Source: Vicinamibacteria bacterium (GTDB lineage: Bacteria > Acidobacteriota > Vicinamibacteria > Vicinamibacterales > 2-12-FULL-66-21). Taken from it: 7,723 bases of DNA. The notes beneath the pieces are model-generated. The model was not told the origin of the DNA, made no database searches, and saw only the letters and a list, made by a program, of their open reading frames with translations. How positions within the stretch are numbered: the first letter of the stretch is position 1; every line of letters starts with the position of its first letter. The stretch spans positions 1 to 7,723 of the forward strand of contig JAICSD010000213.1 of assembly GCA_025937075.1 (NCBI GenBank), given 5' to 3'. A program made the translations under genes and the position numbers. Below, piece by piece: positions 5,287 through 7,723 of the stretch.

Positions 5287-5351
5287 GGCGAGGCGTGAGG
5301 GGTGAGGCGCGGGGCGCGGCCGGGGCGCGAGCCGTGAGGACCGAAGCGTGA
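5283..5351 (+). CDS. 22-codon bridging micro-ORF between ATPase and permease (uncertain)
   Basis: An ATG overlapping the ATPase stop (ATGA) opens a frame of 22 codons, dominated by Arg, Ala and Gly, that ends in a TGA overlapping the GTG of the permease (GTGA). No Shine-Dalgarno sequence precedes the ATG. The DNA is a degenerate repeat of GAGGCG/GTGAGG units, so the peptide is probably not functional. Its likely value is to carry ribosomes across the gap and keep translation of ATPase and permease coupled. It may equally be a chance consequence of repeat insertion. Confidence 0.3.
   Translation: MRRGVRGEARGAAGARAVRTEA
5284..5340 (+). repeat. Degenerate GAGGCG/GTGAGG junction repeat
   Basis: The spacer between the ATPase and permease genes consists largely of imperfect units such as GAGGCG, GTGAGG and GGGGCG. 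A shorter stretch of the same kind lies at about 1076-1092, between the M23 and sigma genes. The last unit supplies the GAGGA that serves as ribosome binding site for the permease. Confidence 0.5.
5336..5340 (+). promoter_or_regulatory. Ribosome binding site of the permease gene
   Basis: GAGGA lies seven bases before the GTG at 5348, a good Shine-Dalgarno match and spacing. It supports the GTG start, which is followed directly by a charged N-terminus and a first membrane helix. Confidence 0.65.
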
Positions 5352-7723
5352 AGTTCGTCCTTCTGATGGCGGGACGCGAGGTTCGCGCGTCCTGGCGTCG
5401 TCTGCTCTTCTTCTTTGTCTGCGTCGCGGTCGGCGTGGGAGCGATCGTCGCGCTGCGATCGATCATTCAAAGCGTTCGGACGGGTCTGTCGCGCGAGGCG
5501 CGGACGATCGTCGGCGGTGACGTGGCGATCAGCACGAACCGGCCGATGGCGGACGACCTCCGCGCCTCGCTCGAACGCGCGATTGCTGCGGCGCCGGTCA
5601 CCGCGCGCGTGGATTCGATTTCGACGCCGACGATGGCGCGGCCGGAGAGCGGGGAGGGAGCCGCGGCGGCCAAGATGGTCGAACTGCGGGGCGTGGGAGC
5701 CGCGTTCCCGCTGTACGGCACGCTCACGCTCCAGGACGGACGGCCCTACTCGCACGACCTCCTCGCGAACCACGGTGCGCTCGTCCGCCCGGAACTGCTC
5801 GCGCAGCTTGGCATCGCCGTTGGCGATCGCATCGTCATCGGCGGCCAGGCGTACACCATTCGCGGGATCATTTCCGAGGAGCCGGGCCGGCGGGCGGGCT
5901 CGTTCAGCCTGGGTTCGCGGGTGCTGGTCGACATCGACGATCTGCGCGCGAGCGGCCTGCTGTCGTACGGCAGCCGGGCGAACTACGAGATCCTGCTGAA
6001 GATGCCGGCATCGGCGGTCGACGGATTCGCGAAAGCGATCCGCGGGAATTTCCGCGACCGGTTCATCGGCGTGCGCACCTATCGGTCCACCGAAGATGCG
6101 ATCGGCAACGACATGGAGCGGGCCGAGAATCACCTGAGCCTCGTCGGGTTCGTGATCCTCGTCCTCGGCGGCATCGGCGTGTGGAGCGTCACGCGCGTGT
6201 TCGTCCGCCAGAAAGTCAAGAGCGTCGCCATCCTCAAATGCCTGGGCGCGACGACGGGGCAGGTGCTTGCGGCGTACATCGCGCAGGTCCTGCTGCTGGG
6301 GATTGCCGGCAGCGCGCTCGGTGTGCTGCTCGCCAGGGCCGGCATCGCGGCGATTCCGCCGTCGGTCGGCAGTGCGCTCGGCGTCACCTCGTACGGACTG
6401 ACGGCCTCGGCGGTCGCCCAGGGCGTCAGCATCGGGATCCTCGTGTCGCTGCTGTTTTCCGTCGTTCCGCTGCTGGAAGTACGGCGCGTGAAGCCCCTGC
6501 TGCTGATTCGCGGCGGGCTGACGACTGCGCCGCCGTCGCGGGCCTGGTGGACCGCGGGCGGCCTGCGCGACCGCCTGTCACGCGTCGATCGACTGCAGGC
6601 GCTCGCCGCATTCGTGATGGGCGCCGGCCTCATCGCGATTGCGAGCTGGCAGGCCGCCTCGCTCCGCGTCGGGGCCGTCGTCGTCATCGGGTTTGCGGCG
6701 GTCGCTGTCGTGCTGCATCTCGCGAGCTCCGCCGTCATCTATGCCGTCCGGCCGATTGCGCGGGCGAAGTCGTTTTCGCTGCGGCACGCGGTGCTCAGCC
6801 TGGGGCGGCCTGGCAATCAAACCCGCGTCATCCTGCTCGCCGTCGGTTTGGGAAGCTTCTTCGTCATCGGGGTGCGCGCGCTGCAGACGAACCTGCTGCG
6901 CCAGTTCTCGGTCCAGCTCTCCGAGAGCGGCGCGGACATGTTCCTGATCGAGATCCTTCCCGACCAGGTCGATCGCATGCGCGCGTTTCTGGACGCGCGG
7001 AAGGCGCCCGATTCCGGGCCTGCGCGGCTCATTCCCGTGCTGCGCGCGCGCGTGACCGGCGTGCGGGACCCCAAGACGGCAGGATTCCGCGACGTCCGCA
7101 ACCAGGGACGCGAGTACACGATCACCTATCGCGATCACCTCGAGCCCAACGAGACCGTCATCAGCGGATCGTTCTGGCCGCCGCACACGCCGCTGCCGGA
7201 GAATGCGCCGGAGTTCGAAGTGTCGGTCGAGCAGAACATCCACGACAGCTATCGCGTCGACGTCGGCGATGTCATGCAGTTCGACGTCCTCGGGCGCGTG
7301 CTCCCGGCGAGGGTGACGAGCATCAGAAAGGTGGAGTGGGAGGACGCGCGGAACGGCGGATTCATGTTCGTGTTCCGTCCCGGTCCGTTTGCGCACGCTC
7401 CGCAGACGTGGATCGGCATCCTTCGCGCCCCGCAGGACCCGACGCCGCGAGGACAGTTCCAGCGCGATCTCGCGACGGAGTTCCCGAACGTGTCGGCGAT
7501 CGACGTCCGCGAGATTCTCGTCACGGTCCAGAAAGCCGTGCACACGATTACGGTTGCCATCTCGGTCGTCGGCGGCATTGCACTCGGGAGCGGCGTACTG
7601 ATCCTGATCGGCGCGGTCGCCATGACGAAATTCCAGCGCGTCTACGAAGCTGCGATTCTGCGCACGCTCGGCGCCAGCACGCGCACGCTTGGCGCCATGC
7701 TCGCGTTCGAGTACGCGACGCTC
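5348..7723 (+). CDS. ybbP: YbbP-type ABC permease (FtsX/MacB fold), partial
   Basis: Large inner-membrane permease that would pair with the ATPase encoded upstream; 792 residues are visible and the frame is still open at the window edge. Predicted order: short cytoplasmic N-terminus; TM1 (about 19-37); a periplasmic domain (about 40-262) of MacB-PCD type; TM2 (265-287), TM3 (306-335) and TM4 (355-378), forming a first FtsX block with the conserved cytoplasmic VKSVAILKCLGATTGQV loop; two further helices (about 418-437 and 441-465); TM7 (about 494-513); a second periplasmic domain (about 515-730); and TM8 (about 733-757), followed by the second FtsX loop YEAAILRTLGASTRT. E. coli YbbP has ten helices, so two are probably missing beyond the edge. 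The double FtsX layout separates it from LolC/E, MacB and cell-division FtsX. The start is GTG with GAGGA seven bases upstream. A role in extracting hydrophobic compounds for the esterase is inference from YbbAP-TesA. Confidence 0.93.
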   Translation, partial: MKFVLLMAGREVRASWRRLLFFFVCVAVGVGAIVALRSIIQSVRTGLSREARTIVGGDVAISTNRPMADDLRASLERAIAAAPVTARVDSISTPTMARPESGEGAAAAKMVELRGVGAAFPLYGTLTLQDGRPYSHDLLANHGALVRPELLAQLGIAVGDRIVIGGQAYTIRGIISEEPGRRAGSFSLGSRVLVDIDDLRASGLLSYGSRANYEILLKMPASAVDGFAKAIRGNFRDRFIGVRTYRSTEDAIGNDMERAENHLSLVGFVILVLGGIGVWSVTRVFVRQKVKSVAILKCLGATTGQVLAAYIAQVLLLGIAGSALGVLLARAGIAAIPPSVGSALGVTSYGLTASAVAQGVSIGILVSLLFSVVPLLEVRRVKPLLLIRGGLTTAPPSRAWWTAGGLRDRLSRVDRLQALAAFVMGAGLIAIASWQAASLRVGAVVVIGFAAVAVVLHLASSAVIYAVRPIARAKSFSLRHAVLSLGRPGNQTRVILLAVGLGSFFVIGVRALQTNLLRQFSVQLSESGADMFLIEILPDQVDRMRAFLDARKAPDSGPARLIPVLRARVTGVRDPKTAGFRDVRNQGREYTITYRDHLEPNETVISGSFWPPHTPLPENAPEFEVSVEQNIHDSYRVDVGDVMQFDVLGRVLPARVTSIRKVEWEDARNGGFMFVFRPGPFAHAPQTWIGILRAPQDPTPRGQFQRDLATEFPNVSAIDVREILVTVQKAVHTITVAISVVGGIALGSGVLILIGAVAMTKFQRVYEAAILRTLGASTRTLGAMLAFEYATL

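Noticed and set aside
5132..6133. Long minus-strand open frame of 333 codons opposite ATPase and permease
   Set aside because: Arg/Ala-rich translation with no motif. The plus strand codes for clear YbbA and YbbP proteins across the whole span.
6130..7543. Two minus-strand open frames of 202 and 321 codons opposite the permease
   Set aside because: Low-complexity Arg/Asp/Pro-rich translations, while the permease frame on the plus strand is continuous with membrane helices and FtsX motifs.
5348..7723. FtsX-like partner activating the M23 peptidase
   Set aside because: The permease has two FtsX blocks and two large periplasmic domains (YbbP type), sits in another operon on the other strand, and the M23 protein lacks the coiled coil of EnvC-type partners.

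Overview
The window is GC-rich bacterial chromosome. Codon third positions are mostly G or C, which explains the many long, arginine-rich shadow reading frames. The gene content (ECF sigma with zinc-finger anti-sigma, envelope enzymes, a YbbA/YbbP-type transporter) points to a Gram-negative-type bacterium. The TTGGGAG-type heptad repeats, the GAGGCG-type junction repeats and a small MARGWESK-type protein resemble, from memory, Acidobacteriota of the Vicinamibacteria kind. That lineage guess is unverified.

The layout is two diverging blocks from a 37-bp region at 3859-3895. Leftwards (minus strand), in transcription order: a 79-aa charged hypothetical protein (3858-3619); a 94-bp inverted heptad-repeat element (3525-3618); a calcineurin-like metallophosphoesterase (3484-2693); an L,D-transpeptidase (2696-1755); an M23 peptidase (1758-1093); a 66-bp gap; an ECF sigma factor (1026-469); and its zinc-finger anti-sigma factor (472-1, cut by the window edge). 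Rightwards (plus strand): a TesA-like SGNH esterase with a probable lipoprotein signal (3896-4603); a YbbA/LolD-type ABC ATPase (4600-5286); a 22-codon arginine-rich bridging frame (5283-5351); and a YbbP-type ABC permease (5348 to beyond the window end).

Functionally there are three units. The phosphoesterase-transpeptidase-peptidase run looks like a peptidoglycan-remodelling operon, with start codons overlapping the preceding stops (GTGA, ATGA). The sigma/anti-sigma pair is a classic membrane-signalled switch and may respond to envelope state; its regulon is not visible here. The esterase-ATPase-permease run matches the TesA-YbbA-YbbP association known from E. coli, but as one co-directional, overlapping operon with a putatively membrane-tethered esterase.

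The points most worth a second look are: the leaderless-looking esterase start (TATAAT five bases before ATG); the micro-ORF that exactly bridges the ATPase and permease genes; the inverted heptad repeat, with a canonical G-quadruplex motif on the minus strand; and the fused three-gene transporter/esterase operon. I see no clearly new defence or mobile system, no RNA gene, no CRISPR and no gene-free stretch longer than 300 bases.
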